Shown here piece by piece: positions 7,887 to 16,707 of a stretch of DNA of 64,000 nucleotides (positions within the stretch are counted from its first letter, which is position 1; each line of letters opens with the position of its first letter). Made by a program: the position numbers and the translations under genes. Location of the stretch: contig JAEZBX010000064.1 of the NCBI GenBank assembly GCA_023412765.1, positions 1 through 64,000 on the forward strand, written 5' to 3'. The notes below the pieces were generated by a model. It had not been told where the DNA came from, did not search any database, and saw only the letters and a list, made by a program, of their open reading frames with translations. The stretch comes from Bacteroidota bacterium. GTDB taxonomy: Bacteria; Bacteroidota; Bacteroidia; Cytophagales; Cyclobacteriaceae.

Positions 7887-9224
7887 ATGAAGAAATTATT
7901 AGCTCTTTTTTTTGCCAGCATTACGATAGTTGCGCAGGCCCAAACAGATTCCGTGAGGATTGACGATGCTGACCTTTTTGACATGTCACTCGAGCAATTG
8001 CTTCAATTGGATGTAGTAGATAGGAATTTTTACCTCTACGGATACATCAATTCCAATCTCCAGAAAACATTTGATTATCCCGTAGCCAACGGCGACGGTG
8101 GTATTCTTAAAGTTTCGGATCCACTCGAATGGACCCCGGTTCGCAACTTTCATATATATGGCAAGGGTAATCTTTCTCAGAAGATCAGCTACCTGTTCAA
8201 TCTTGCGGGAAACCAAGATATGGTGGAAATCAGGAATGCATGGGGAAATTATATGATCAAGGAAGCATTTCAGATCAGGCTGGGAAAAATGTATCGCAAA
8301 TTTGGTTTGTATAACGAAAGGCTTGATCAGATTCCAACCTTTATCGGAATTGAACCTCCTGAAATGCTGGATACGGATCACTTGTTTCTCACCAGGACAA
8401 CCTCTGCGATGATCCATGGTCAGTTTGCCAACCCAAGGCGTTCGATCTCATACGCGATCATGACGGATAATGGTGAAGGTGGACCCAAGAAATCGATGAT
8501 ACCCATCGGATGGGATATCCGGTACAAATCGTTCACCAATTCACTGATTTTTGGTTTTTCAGGATACTCATCAAACCTCGGTAATACAAAAAGCGAATCA
8601 ACAGTTGCGTTGGGAGAAGGCTCGCCTTCTGGTGGAATTTTACCATGGATGAGCGGGGATCGATATTCTGTTATTGGTGTTTTTCTTGAGAAACAGATTG
8701 GCAAGCTGCTCATTCAATCTGAATACTACAATGCTTCGCATGATGCAATACGCAACCCGGAATCCGTTTTAGCAGTAATTCAGAATGCATCGGTGAATTC
8801 GGCACAGCGGAGCAGGTTCCTGCAGTCGAATGCTAATGGTCCCGACGATGCTTTGACAACTGATGATGTTCGCACGAATACAAAATATAATGTCCAGACA
8901 TGGTATGTCCGACTCGGATACAATATCCCGAGTAGAATTGGTCAATTCGTTCCGTACCTCTTCCTGGATTGGATGAGTCACCCTGAAGCGATTCAAAGCA
9001 AAAAGTGGGGTGGTGACGACGAAGCGGGTCTTGCAGATGATGGAAAATTCTGGAAGCCATCCGTTGGGTTGGTTTATAGACCGCTTCCTCACGTTGCTAT
9101 CAAACTCGACGGCAGTATTCACATGCAGAAATTCCAGGGTAAGAATGTCTCTTATCCCGAACTCCGCGTAGATTTTTCTTTCGCGTTTAGTAATAATCAG
9201 ATTGAGAAAGCTATCAGGGACTGA
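7887..9224 (+). CDS. porin-like outer-membrane beta-barrel protein
   Basis: A 445-residue protein with a clear signal peptide (cleavage after about residue 19, AQA/Q). A strong GGAGG (7877-7881), rare in this window, lies 5 nt before the ATG at 7887; the GTG three bases earlier is less likely to be used. After a short acidic N-terminal segment come alternating beta strands rich in Tyr, Phe and Gly (for example NFYLYGYINSNLQ and FQIRLGKMYRKFGLYNERLD), and the protein ends in amphipathic strands. The pattern resembles OprO/OprP-type 16-18-strand porins, but the transported substrate is unknown. It stands alone between EF-G2 (divergent) and a repeat-rich gap. Confidence 0.75.
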   Translation: MKKLLALFFASITIVAQAQTDSVRIDDADLFDMSLEQLLQLDVVDRNFYLYGYINSNLQKTFDYPVANGDGGILKVSDPLEWTPVRNFHIYGKGNLSQKISYLFNLAGNQDMVEIRNAWGNYMIKEAFQIRLGKMYRKFGLYNERLDQIPTFIGIEPPEMLDTDHLFLTRTTSAMIHGQFANPRRSISYAIMTDNGEGGPKKSMIPIGWDIRYKSFTNSLIFGFSGYSSNLGNTKSESTVALGEGSPSGGILPWMSGDRYSVIGVFLEKQIGKLLIQSEYYNASHDAIRNPESVLAVIQNASVNSAQRSRFLQSNANGPDDALTTDDVRTNTKYNVQTWYVRLGYNIPSRIGQFVPYLFLDWMSHPEAIQSKKWGGDDEAGLADDGKFWKPSVGLVYRPLPHVAIKLDGSIHMQKFQGKNVSYPELRVDFSFAFSNNQIEKAIRD

Positions 9225-9225
9225 T

Positions 9226-9290
9226 GTTAATAGTTATTAGTTAATAGTTATTAGTGCCCGAGTTGAAAAGGAATAGGGAATAAGGAATAA
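9226..9290. repeat. heptamer arrays (GTTAATA/GTTATTA)x4 and (GGAATAR)x3
   Basis: GTTAATA and GTTATTA alternate four times from 9226, one base after the porin stop codon. GGAATAG, GGAATAA, GGAATAA follow at 9270-9290. No gene lies in 9225-9543, which also holds a terminator-like hairpin and an octamer inverted repeat. Confidence 0.75.
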
Positions 9291-9359
9291 GGCGGGCAGT
9301 GAAAAAGGATTTGATAAAGTAGGATTTTTTAGGTTTAGGGATTTTAGGTTGATTGGCGG

Positions 9360-9400
9360 AGCGCCCGATGGTTTTTGGACTACGGGCGCTTCTGCTTTTT
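9360..9400 (+). terminator. likely intrinsic terminator
   Basis: AGCGCCCG (9360-9367) and CGGGCGCT (9383-9390) form a perfect 8-bp GC-rich stem with a 15-nt loop, followed by a T-run at about 9396-9400. It lies about 135 bp beyond the porin gene. Confidence 0.5.
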
Positions 9401-9410
9401 AAGTGTCTAT

Positions 9411-9494
9411 GTGTTTAAGTGTTTAGGTGTTTAAGTCGCACGATCCAGATTCGTACAGAACTTAAACACTTTAACACTTAAACACCTAAACACC
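9411..9494. repeat. octamer tandem array with an inverted complementary copy
   Basis: GTGTTTAA, GTGTTTAG, GTGTTTAA (9411-9434) are followed after about 25 nt by the complementary run CTTAAACA...CCTAAACAC (9461-9493), which would pair into a long imperfect hairpin just upstream of the DUF4412 gene. Confidence 0.65.
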
Positions 9495-9543
9495 CTTGGC
9501 TTTTCCCTTCCTTTCCCTTAATTTCCACCGATCATCAAAGCCC

Positions 9544-10350
9544 ATGAAAAAGATTTTAGTCATTTTGGTTTGCGTGTGCAGCCTAGTCTGCAAAGCGCAG
9601 GATTTTGAAGGAATTATCACCTGGAAGTTTACGCAGGAAATGGATGCCGCCACGAAAGCGAAGATGGATGAGGCACAGCAAAGATTGAATGATCCGGAAA
9701 CACAGGCCCAAATGAAGGTGATGCGGGAAAAAATGAACGACCCTCAGTTTAAGGCCATGATGGAAGCCAATCCACAGATGAAGGAACAGATTGAGCAAAT
9801 GCTGAAGATGGGAGAGAGTGGAGATGTCAATTCGATGATGCCAAAGAGTATGGTTCTCAAGATAAAGGACAACAACTCTGTGTCGGTTATGGAGGGCGGT
9901 GTGTTGGGGAGTTACGAGATCCTGTCTCTGAAAGATAAGGAAAGCTACAAGATTGATCGCAAGGCAAAGACTTATTCGGTAATGTCGCCCATTGAGGATT
10001 CCGGGAAACCTTCTGACATCAAAATAACCAAGACCAACGAAACCCAAACTATTCTCAATTATCCCTGTACCAAATACATTGCGGAGTCAACAATACAGGG
10101 AAAACCATTTCATCAGATTTTTTGGGCAACCACGGCCATCAAAGGACTTGACCTGAAGAAAATGGCTCAGGTTAAGGCGGCCGAAACTCATCAAGCTTTG
10201 TTTCTTGAAAAGATCGATGGGGTGCCCTTGAAGATGGAGATCAAACAACCTCAGTTCTCCATGGCGATTGAGGCTGTTTCCGTTGAACGTAAATCGCTTC
10301 CGGCGTCCGACTTTTCAATTCCTAAAGATTTTAAAGAGACGAAGCATTAG
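9544..10350 (+). CDS. DUF4412-like secreted protein
   Basis: A 268-residue protein starting at the ATG 9544, which opens a signal peptide (MKKILVILVCVCSLVCKAQ). The frame is open from 9496, but that would bury the signal. The mature protein starts with a short beta element (DFEGIITWKFTQEM), then a Met-, Gln- and Lys-rich helical insert (about 45-105), and then a beta-rich domain (SYEILSLKDKESYKIDRKAKTY and what follows) typical of DUF4412 and related LolA-like envelope proteins. No catalytic motif is visible. It ends 16 bp before the GNAT gene and may share its transcript. Function unknown. Confidence 0.72.
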   Translation: MKKILVILVCVCSLVCKAQDFEGIITWKFTQEMDAATKAKMDEAQQRLNDPETQAQMKVMREKMNDPQFKAMMEANPQMKEQIEQMLKMGESGDVNSMMPKSMVLKIKDNNSVSVMEGGVLGSYEILSLKDKESYKIDRKAKTYSVMSPIEDSGKPSDIKITKTNETQTILNYPCTKYIAESTIQGKPFHQIFWATTAIKGLDLKKMAQVKAAETHQALFLEKIDGVPLKMEIKQPQFSMAIEAVSVERKSLPASDFSIPKDFKETKH

Positions 10351-10366
10351 TCCATTCGCCGCCGCG

Positions 10367-10786
10367 ATGAAACATGCTTTTTACATTTCAACGGACAAAT
10401 CCAAACTCGACATACCATTGATTCATCAGTACCTGACTGATGAATCCTACTGGGCGAAAGGCCGTTCTATTGAAGTTGTCAAACGATCAATTGAAAACTC
10501 AATTTGTTTCGGAGTTTATAAAGGCAATGACCAGGTAGGCTTTGCCCGCGTTGTTTCTGACTGTGCAGTATTCGCCTGGATCCTCGACGTTTTTGTATTG
10601 CAAAGTTACAGGAAGCATGGTTTGGGCAAACAACTAATGGAAGCGATCATGGATCATCCCGACCTTCAGAATCTGCAACGATGGGGACTTACTACTGACG
10701 ATGCACATGGCCTCTACGAGCAGTTTGGATTTTTCCGGACAAAGCGCCCCGAAATATTCATGGAGAAGGTTTCAAAACCTTCTTAG
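10367..10786 (+). CDS. GNAT family N-acetyltransferase
   Basis: A 139-residue GNAT protein starting at the ATG 10367; the longer frame would overlap the DUF4412 gene. The core fold is complete: substrate-side strands (NQVGFARVVSDCAVFAWILDVFV), the acetyl-CoA pyrophosphate loop YRKHGLGKQLMEAI (about 83-96, the R/Q-x-x-G-x-G/A motif), and the C-terminal YEQFGF segment. These small acetyltransferases use acetyl-CoA on an amine substrate that cannot be predicted from sequence. The gene ends one base before the convergent arginine decarboxylase stop codon. Confidence 0.85.
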   Translation: MKHAFYISTDKSKLDIPLIHQYLTDESYWAKGRSIEVVKRSIENSICFGVYKGNDQVGFARVVSDCAVFAWILDVFVLQSYRKHGLGKQLMEAIMDHPDLQNLQRWGLTTDDAHGLYEQFGFFRTKRPEIFMEKVSKPS

Positions 10787-10787
10787 G

Positions 10788-12185
10788 TCACTTGTCGTAT
10801 CCCAATACCTTGAGCATCGATTCGCTGGTTTGCTCTTCGGCAAACAGCCTGGTCGTTATTTCGCCGTCCTCATTTCTGTCGATGAGAACATGTTTCGGAG
10901 CAGGAATAAGACAGTGCTGAATTCCGCCATATCCACCGAGAGATTCCTGGTAGGCGCCCGTATGGAAAAAACCGATGTATAATTTTTCTTCGTCGGTGAT
11001 CATGGGAAGAAACACTTCACCAGTGTGCGCCTCTGAATTATAGTAGTCCATGCTGTCGCAGGTCAATCCACCGATGTTCACCTTATGATAAGGGTCATCC
11101 CATTTGTTGAGAGCAAGCAGAATGTATTTCTGATTGAGGCCCCATGCGTCTGGCAAGTGCGTTATAAACGAGCCGTCGATCATGTACCAGAGCTCTTTAT
11201 CATTTTGAAGTTTTTGATCTACCAGGGAGTAGAGCACGGCGCCGCTTTCACCAACGGTGTAGCTGCCGAATTCTGTAAAAATGTTGGGAACTGGTACGTT
11301 ATTCTTATCGCAAATCCATTTGATATTTTCCACAATCTGCTCGATCATGTATTTGTAGTCGTAATGGAAGGTGAGTGACGTCTTGATGGGAAAGCCTCCA
11401 CCGATATCAATCGAATCGAGTGTCGGGCAAATCTTTTTCAGGTCACAATATTTAAAAATGAATCGGCTCAGTTCACTCCAATAATACGCTGTATCCTTTA
11501 TACCGGTGTTGATGAAAAAGTGCAGCATCTTTAGCGATGCTTTCTTGCTGGATGCAATTTTGTCCTTATAGAAGGGATTAATGTCATTGTATCGGATACC
11601 CAACCTGGACGTGTAGAACTCGAACTTAGGTTCTTCGTCCGCGGCCACCCGGATTCCCACGTTGTAGGGAACATTAACATTGTCTTCGTAGAAGTCAATT
11701 TCACCGAGGTTGTCCAGGATCGGAATGCAATTATGGAAACCGTCGTTCAGCATTTCGCTGATATACTGACGGTACCGCGGCATTTTGAAGCCATTGCAGA
11801 TCACATAAGTATCCTTGCTGATCTTGCCTTTTTCATAAAGGGCCCTTACAATAGGAATATCAAAAGACGATGATGTCTCCATGTGGACATCGTTATTTTT
11901 TAAAGCCTCCTCCATTACAAATGCGAAATGAGAAGACTTGGTGCAATAACAGTAGGTATACTTCCCTTTATATTTAAACTTTTCGATCGCGCTATTAAAT
12001 GTCGCCTGAACGAACCTTATGTTTTCGCTTATACGTGGCAGGTAAGTAAGCTTCAGGGGGGTACCATATTGTTTTATGATGTCCATCAGTGGCACATCGT
12101 TGAACAGCAATTCGTGGTCACGCACCTTAAATTCCCGCTGTGGAAATTCGAAGGTCTGTTCAATCAGCTCGCGGTAGCTCTTCAT
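10788..12185 (-). CDS. speA: arginine decarboxylase, PLP-dependent fold III
   Basis: A 465-residue decarboxylase of the alanine-racemase/ornithine-decarboxylase fold, in the short form seen in Bacteroidota and shorter than the roughly 630-residue E. coli SpeA. CYCTKSS contains the PLP Lys83. A glycine loop (DIGGGFP), the EFGSYTVGESGAVLY segment and the GGLTCDSMD segment with the active-site Cys-Asp are all present, and HTGAYQESLGGYGG lies near the C terminus. The expected reaction is arginine to agmatine, the first step of polyamine synthesis. The divergent neighbour is an arginase-family hydrolase and a DHS-like enzyme lies 5 kb further on, which supports a polyamine role. Exact substrate (arginine or a related diamino acid) is inferred. 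Confidence 0.87.
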   Translation of the reverse strand: MKSYRELIEQTFEFPQREFKVRDHELLFNDVPLMDIIKQYGTPLKLTYLPRISENIRFVQATFNSAIEKFKYKGKYTYCYCTKSSHFAFVMEEALKNNDVHMETSSSFDIPIVRALYEKGKISKDTYVICNGFKMPRYRQYISEMLNDGFHNCIPILDNLGEIDFYEDNVNVPYNVGIRVAADEEPKFEFYTSRLGIRYNDINPFYKDKIASSKKASLKMLHFFINTGIKDTAYYWSELSRFIFKYCDLKKICPTLDSIDIGGGFPIKTSLTFHYDYKYMIEQIVENIKWICDKNNVPVPNIFTEFGSYTVGESGAVLYSLVDQKLQNDKELWYMIDGSFITHLPDAWGLNQKYILLALNKWDDPYHKVNIGGLTCDSMDYYNSEAHTGEVFLPMITDEEKLYIGFFHTGAYQESLGGYGGIQHCLIPAPKHVLIDRNEDGEITTRLFAEEQTSESMLKVLGYDK

Positions 12186-12198
12186 CGAATCATTAAAA

Positions 12199-12219
12199 CG
12201 TTAATCGTTAATAGTTAAC
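12199..12219. repeat. short heptamer run CGTTAAT, CGTTAAT, AGTTAAC
   Basis: Three heptamers of the GTTAAT family lie 14 bp upstream of the arginine decarboxylase start. The rest of the 311-bp divergent gap holds a TAAATTTG match at 12326-12333 and no gene. Confidence 0.5.
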
Positions 12220-12496
12220 CCGGGATAATTTTTAAGGATAATAGCTCTTTTTTATCTCCTTTCGGGTTGAATTGACGGCGGATTAAACCGCTAACCTCCC
12301 TGGCAAAAGAGGTGCAATATTGTGATAAATTTGCCATCTTTGCAATATACGTATGGAGTGGATGGTTAATCGTTTTCTCGCCCCGGCCTTTGTGACGCCC
12401 TTTATCGGCGCGAAGGTATTGCCCGACCTTTAACCTCTTGGGGACTAAGGGAAAACCGTTCTAATTAACCGTAATCAAAATCATAATTTGTTTGTT

Positions 12497-13459
12497 GTGA
12501 AAGAGCTGAAGATAATAGAAGTAAAGTCTGAGATTGGTGCCGGCACACGTGGCGCCAGCCTGGGGGTTGAGGCGATCAAGATTGCCAGCCTTGACATGAA
12601 TTCCGATTTTTTTAAACAATTCGATTCTGTCGAGGTGGAGAATGTGAACGAGCTTCTCTTTGATGGTGCAAAACATGCTTACGCGAAATTTATCGATGGT
12701 GTAATGATCATGGAGGAACGGGTGTGCCTGGAAGTCTATGAAACAATCTGGAACGAAAATTTCCCCCTGGTTATAGCTGGCGATCATTGTACCGCATATG
12801 GTACGATAGCCGGTATTAAAAAGGCAGATCCAAACATTCGCTTAGGTGTTATTTGGATTGATGCCCACGCCGATATCCATACTCCCTTTACGACGCCTTC
12901 TGGAAACATGCACGGCATGGCCCTTTCGATGGCGTGCGGAATTGATAACCTCGAGTGCAAGGTGAATGACCCGCGCGGCGAAACACTGGAATATTGGGAG
13001 CAGATTAAGAATGTGGGTATTCCCGGACCAAAGGTCTATCCTGAAGACATTGTTTATGTTGGTGTCCGTGATCTCGAGAAACCGGAAAATTATTTGATCA
13101 ATAAGTACAATATCAATTTCATTGAGACTGAAGACATCAAGAAGCTTGGACCATCTAAAGTTGCTGAAAATGCATTGAAGATGCTCGACCACTGTGACAT
13201 GATTTATGTTTCATTTGATGTTGATACTCTCGACTCCCGTATCTCTACTGGCACCGGTACGCCAGTTCCAAATGGACTAACGGTAGAAGAAGCCAAAACC
13301 CTGAATGCTGAATTAGCAAAGAATCCCAAAGTGTGCGCTTGGGAAATCGTGGAGGTAAATCCAACGCTTGATACAGAGAACAGGATGGCAGAGAGTGCGT
13401 TTGAGATCCTGGAAGCGACAGCGAAGTCTATTATCAATCGGCCTGTCCTTGCGGAGTAG
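12497..13459 (+). CDS. arginase/agmatinase family ureohydrolase
   Basis: About 320 residues from the GTG at 12497; a TTG at 12488 would add three residues, and no ATG is available nearby. The manganese-binding motifs are all present: AGDHCTAYG, WIDAHADIH and SFDVDTLDS. The GTGTPVPNGLT segment and the Glu-containing EIVEVNPTLDTENRMAE segment also fit the family. It hydrolyses a guanidino group to urea. Next to an arginine decarboxylase, agmatine to putrescine is the sensible reaction, but arginase activity cannot be excluded by sequence. A composite repeat begins 5 bp beyond the stop codon. Confidence 0.86.
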   Translation: MKELKIIEVKSEIGAGTRGASLGVEAIKIASLDMNSDFFKQFDSVEVENVNELLFDGAKHAYAKFIDGVMIMEERVCLEVYETIWNENFPLVIAGDHCTAYGTIAGIKKADPNIRLGVIWIDAHADIHTPFTTPSGNMHGMALSMACGIDNLECKVNDPRGETLEYWEQIKNVGIPGPKVYPEDIVYVGVRDLEKPENYLINKYNINFIETEDIKKLGPSKVAENALKMLDHCDMIYVSFDVDTLDSRISTGTGTPVPNGLTVEEAKTLNAELAKNPKVCAWEIVEVNPTLDTENRMAESAFEILEATAKSIINRPVLAE

Positions 13460-13464
13460 TTTGA

Positions 13465-13855
13465 CGTTATTAGTTAATCGTTATTAGTTAATAGTTCGCT
13501 CGATCCCGGTGCGAAGCTCTTGGATCGAGCACCACTTCGGTGTTCATTATTCGATATTTGGGGTTCGTTATCCGTTAAAAGTTCGCTCGATCTCAACGCA
13601 CTGCTCTCGGCTCGAGCGACACTTCGATATTCCTTGTTCGATATTCGGTGTTCGTTATCCGTTATCCGTTAATAGTTCGCTCGATCATTGTGCGAAGCTC
13701 TTGGATCGAGCGGCACTTCGGTGTTCATTATTCGATATTTGGGGTTCGTTATCCGTTAAAAGTTCGCTCGATCCCAACGCATTGCTCTCGGCTCGAGCGA
13801 CACTTCGATATTCCTCGTTCGATATTCGATATTCGATATTCAATTCCTTCTCGCA
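13465..13855. repeat. composite repeat, two tandem 181-bp copies, each of two ~90-bp sub-units
   Basis: It begins with heptamers CGTTATT/AGTTAAT (13465-13492) right after the ureohydrolase stop codon. GTTCGCTCGAT then recurs at 13494, 13581, 13675 and 13762, so the larger period is 181 bp. The first sub-unit has a perfect 9-bp stem, GCTCGATCC (13498-13506) and GGATCGAGC (13522-13530). Between the stems lie TTCGATA, TTCGTTA and TCCGTTA heptamers, and the block ends in TTCGATA three times (about 13818-13845). The open frames through it are repeat artefacts. The block fills the gap between the ureohydrolase and the adhesin-like gene. Confidence 0.8.
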
Positions 13856-13889
13856 AAAATCACTACCTTAACTAAGCAACCGCTTTAAC

Positions 13890-16436
13890 GTGGCAAGATT
13901 TTACAAGCTGGCCTTCTTCGCCTCTCTTATCGTATTCCATTGTTCTGGTCAGGTAGACACAGAGTTCTGGTTTGCTCCGCCTGAAATTACGTCGGGGCAT
14001 GGTGACTTGCCATTGATTCTCCGCGTATCGACACAGGCAGAACCCGCAACAGTAAAAGTATTTCAGCCGGCAAGGGAGAATGTTGAATTGGCGAATTTTT
14101 CCATACCTGCAAATACAACGCAGGTCGTTGATCTATCCTGGCACCAGCGAGCACTCGAAACTAACTCAACAAACCAATTGATGAAAACTGGACTTCATAT
14201 TGTTTCGAGTGCCCCAATCACCGCTTACTATGAAGAAGGTTCCTTTTTCAATGCAGAAATATTTGTTCTGAAAGGAAGAAATGCCCTCGGGAAACGATTC
14301 TACATTGCAGCACAGAACTTTTTTGACAACGGCGATGAATATGTGCCTGACGCTTACTTTTCCTTTGATATAGTCGCGACATCTGATAATACCGTCGTAA
14401 AAGTGCATCCTGCAAAACCGCTCGAAGGATTTGAAGGCGATTCCATAATAACGATCCGGCTAAACAAAGGCGAAACCTATTCTCTAAAGAAACCAGGTCT
14501 GCTAGGCAAGAACAATCCCGTTGGTACACTGGTCGAGAGCAGCAAGCCTATTGCCATCACGATAAAGGATGACTCGCTGATCAATGGCGGGTGCCGTGAC
14601 CTTGTCGGTGATCAATTGATCCCCGCTGAGGTTGCCGGGAAAGAATATATTGTGGTCAAAGGTTTTCTTAATGGTCCTGAATTTTTTTTTGTTACGGCAA
14701 CAGAAGACAATACGGCAGTCTTTATGGAAGCACTCTCTGTCCCGGTTGCCACACTAAACGCGGGAGAATCGCGACGCTTTGATATGCGTTATGCCGCAGT
14801 GTACGTGAGATCAGATAAGCCGATTTATGTTGCACACGTAACAGGCTTTGGATGCGAAATGGGGATGGCAATTTTACCACCCATTACATGTACTGGGTCG
14901 CGGCAAGTTGGTTTTACGCGCAGCAGTCCGGAGTTTTTTGGGTTGAATATCCTGGTAAAAAAAGAAGGTATCAATTATTTCACCCTAAATGGCTCGAACT
15001 TGCTTATACCTCCGCATTTATTTCAGCCAGTAATTGGTACCGATGACGAATGGTATACAGCCCAGCTTAGCTATACCACGGCTGAAGTACCCGTAGATAT
15101 GTCAAGTCTGATCAAAAACAGCAAGCATTCGTTTCAGGCGGGAATCATCAATGGAAATGCTGCGACCTCTGCACGGTTTGGATTCTTCTCATCTTTCAGT
15201 ACGCTTTTTATCGGTGATGATTTTAAGTTTTGTGACGGTGCAACGGTATCGATAGATGCAGGACCGGGCAAAGAATCGTACCTGTGGAATACAGGCGCGA
15301 CAACGCAATCCATTCAGGTTGACAAGACCGGCGACTACTGGGTAACCGTATCGTACGAAGATTGTATTTTGTCAGATACGGTTCATGTCGATGAAGTCAT
15401 AGGGGCTGTCGACCTGGGTCCGGATGTGAGTATTTGTGAAGGTGAGACTACGAAGATTGACGGGAAAGAAAATTTTAGCTGGCTATGGTCTGATGGAAGC
15501 ACAAGTCAATTCTTGGAGACGCCTAATCTGGGCAAGTATTGGGTGTCGGTTCTCGATGAAACGGGGTGTCACGCTTCTGATACTATTCTTGTTGGAAGAT
15601 ATGTTTACGAATTCGATCCCGATGTCGGTATACAGATGAATTCAGTATCGGTAGACACTGCAGATGAGACAAGCATCCACCTGAAGTGGTCAGTCACGGA
15701 GAAAGAACGTGTTGAGAGCAATAAGGTGTTTGTTTATAAACGAGGCCAATCAAATCCATGGGACTTACTGGACCAACTTAGCGCGATTGAGTCTGCCTAT
15801 ACCGTTGTAAACAACAACACTGACGATGAGATCTTTGAGTTCTACGTCGGACTCGCAAACCGATGTGGAAACGAACAGCGGATGAGCAAGGTGCATAACA
15901 CGATCAGATTATCAGGAGAAGGCGATGAAGTGGAAAACTCAATTCGACTGGGTTGGAATTACTATATGGATTGGGATGATGGTGTCGACCGCTACGAGTT
16001 GTGGCGGAAAAAGGAAGACGAGAAACAGTATTCATTTCTAATGGAATTATATCCCGACGCCGACAACTTTGTTGCGTCTATCGCCACCGATGCGTTCCAT
16101 CACAACTACGTTGTCAGGGCTATTGAATCAGGAGGTGACGGAGAAAGTTGGTCGAATAATGTCCAGTTTGATTTTGAGCACCCGGTTTATGTACCCAACG
16201 TATTCACACCGAACGCTGATGGATTTAACCAGTTTTTTGAGATCAGGAATATCCAGCTTTATGCTAATGCCCATCTCATCATAGTTGACCGCTGGGGCTT
16301 GACTGTTCTTGAGAAAAATGGTTATGCAAATGATTGGGATGGCGAAGATCTTCCTTCAGGTGTGTACTTCTACATTCTGACTTTGAACAGGAACAATATT
16401 CGGCCGATGAAGGGCTCGTTGAGTATAATTAAATAG
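13890..16436 (+). CDS. secreted adhesin-like protein with IgGFc-binding-type N domain and CHU_C C-terminal domain
   Basis: An 848-residue protein with a GTG start and an N-terminal signal sequence (hydrophobic to about residue 18). Residues 25-430 resemble the IgGFc-binding-protein N-terminal domain: repeated strand motifs, SAPITAYYEEGSFFNAE, and SDKPIYVAHVTGFGCEMG followed by a PPITCTGS segment. Two Ig/PKD-like modules follow (about 443-505 and 505-575), each with a YLWNTGATTQS or WLWSDGSTSQ core, and then a FN3-like region (about 580-760). The last 83 residues, from VPNVFTPNADG, are a gliding-motility-associated CHU_C domain, the type B sorting signal of the type IX secretion system. The protein is probably exported to the cell surface or medium. 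Its ligand is unknown. Inverted copies of a composite repeat lie on both sides of it. Confidence 0.85.
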   Translation: MARFYKLAFFASLIVFHCSGQVDTEFWFAPPEITSGHGDLPLILRVSTQAEPATVKVFQPARENVELANFSIPANTTQVVDLSWHQRALETNSTNQLMKTGLHIVSSAPITAYYEEGSFFNAEIFVLKGRNALGKRFYIAAQNFFDNGDEYVPDAYFSFDIVATSDNTVVKVHPAKPLEGFEGDSIITIRLNKGETYSLKKPGLLGKNNPVGTLVESSKPIAITIKDDSLINGGCRDLVGDQLIPAEVAGKEYIVVKGFLNGPEFFFVTATEDNTAVFMEALSVPVATLNAGESRRFDMRYAAVYVRSDKPIYVAHVTGFGCEMGMAILPPITCTGSRQVGFTRSSPEFFGLNILVKKEGINYFTLNGSNLLIPPHLFQPVIGTDDEWYTAQLSYTTAEVPVDMSSLIKNSKHSFQAGIINGNAATSARFGFFSSFSTLFIGDDFKFCDGATVSIDAGPGKESYLWNTGATTQSIQVDKTGDYWVTVSYEDCILSDTVHVDEVIGAVDLGPDVSICEGETTKIDGKENFSWLWSDGSTSQFLETPNLGKYWVSVLDETGCHASDTILVGRYVYEFDPDVGIQMNSVSVDTADETSIHLKWSVTEKERVESNKVFVYKRGQSNPWDLLDQLSAIESAYTVVNNNTDDEIFEFYVGLANRCGNEQRMSKVHNTIRLSGEGDEVENSIRLGWNYYMDWDDGVDRYELWRKKEDEKQYSFLMELYPDADNFVASIATDAFHHNYVVRAIESGGDGESWSNNVQFDFEHPVYVPNVFTPNADGFNQFFEIRNIQLYANAHLIIVDRWGLTVLEKNGYANDWDGEDLPSGVYFYILTLNRNNIRPMKGSLSIIK

Positions 16437-16439
16437 CCG

Positions 16440-16704
16440 TCAGCTATCAGCATTCAGCTGACAGCTTGGGAGCAGGCTTAACGCAGAAAGCAAAACGCGT
16501 TCGAATATCGAATCCGATAGCCATCGGATCGAATAAGGAACACTGAAGGGACGCTCGAGCCGAGAGCTTCGCACAATGATCGAGCGAACGAATAACGAAT
16601 AACGAATAACGAATAACGAATATCGAATAAAGAACATCGAAGTGCCTCTCAATCCAAGAACTTCGTATTGGGATCGAGCGAACGATTAACTAATAACTAA
16701 TAAC
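16440..16704. repeat. composite repeat, inverse orientation, at a convergent junction
   Basis: Read on the minus strand from the START gene stop codon: heptamers (16704-16684), then GTTCGCTCGAT, a stem-forming segment, CACTTCGATGTTC, then six CGAATAA-type heptamers on the plus strand at 16589-16630, and a second GTTCGCTCGAT near 16587. The order matches the copy at 13465-13855. AGCTATC/AGCTGAC-like heptamers follow at 16440-16466. No gene lies in 16437-16707. Confidence 0.78.
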
Positions 16705-16707
16705 GTA

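Noticed and set aside
12326..12333. TAAATTTG as a promoter of the ureohydrolase gene
   Set aside because: It matches the -7 consensus but lies 164 bp before the start with no TTG at the expected spacing, so it is kept only as a note.
13509..13875. Two overlapping reading frames on the plus strand with repeated peptide motifs
   Set aside because: They are translations of the 181-bp repeat and its heptamers, not genes.
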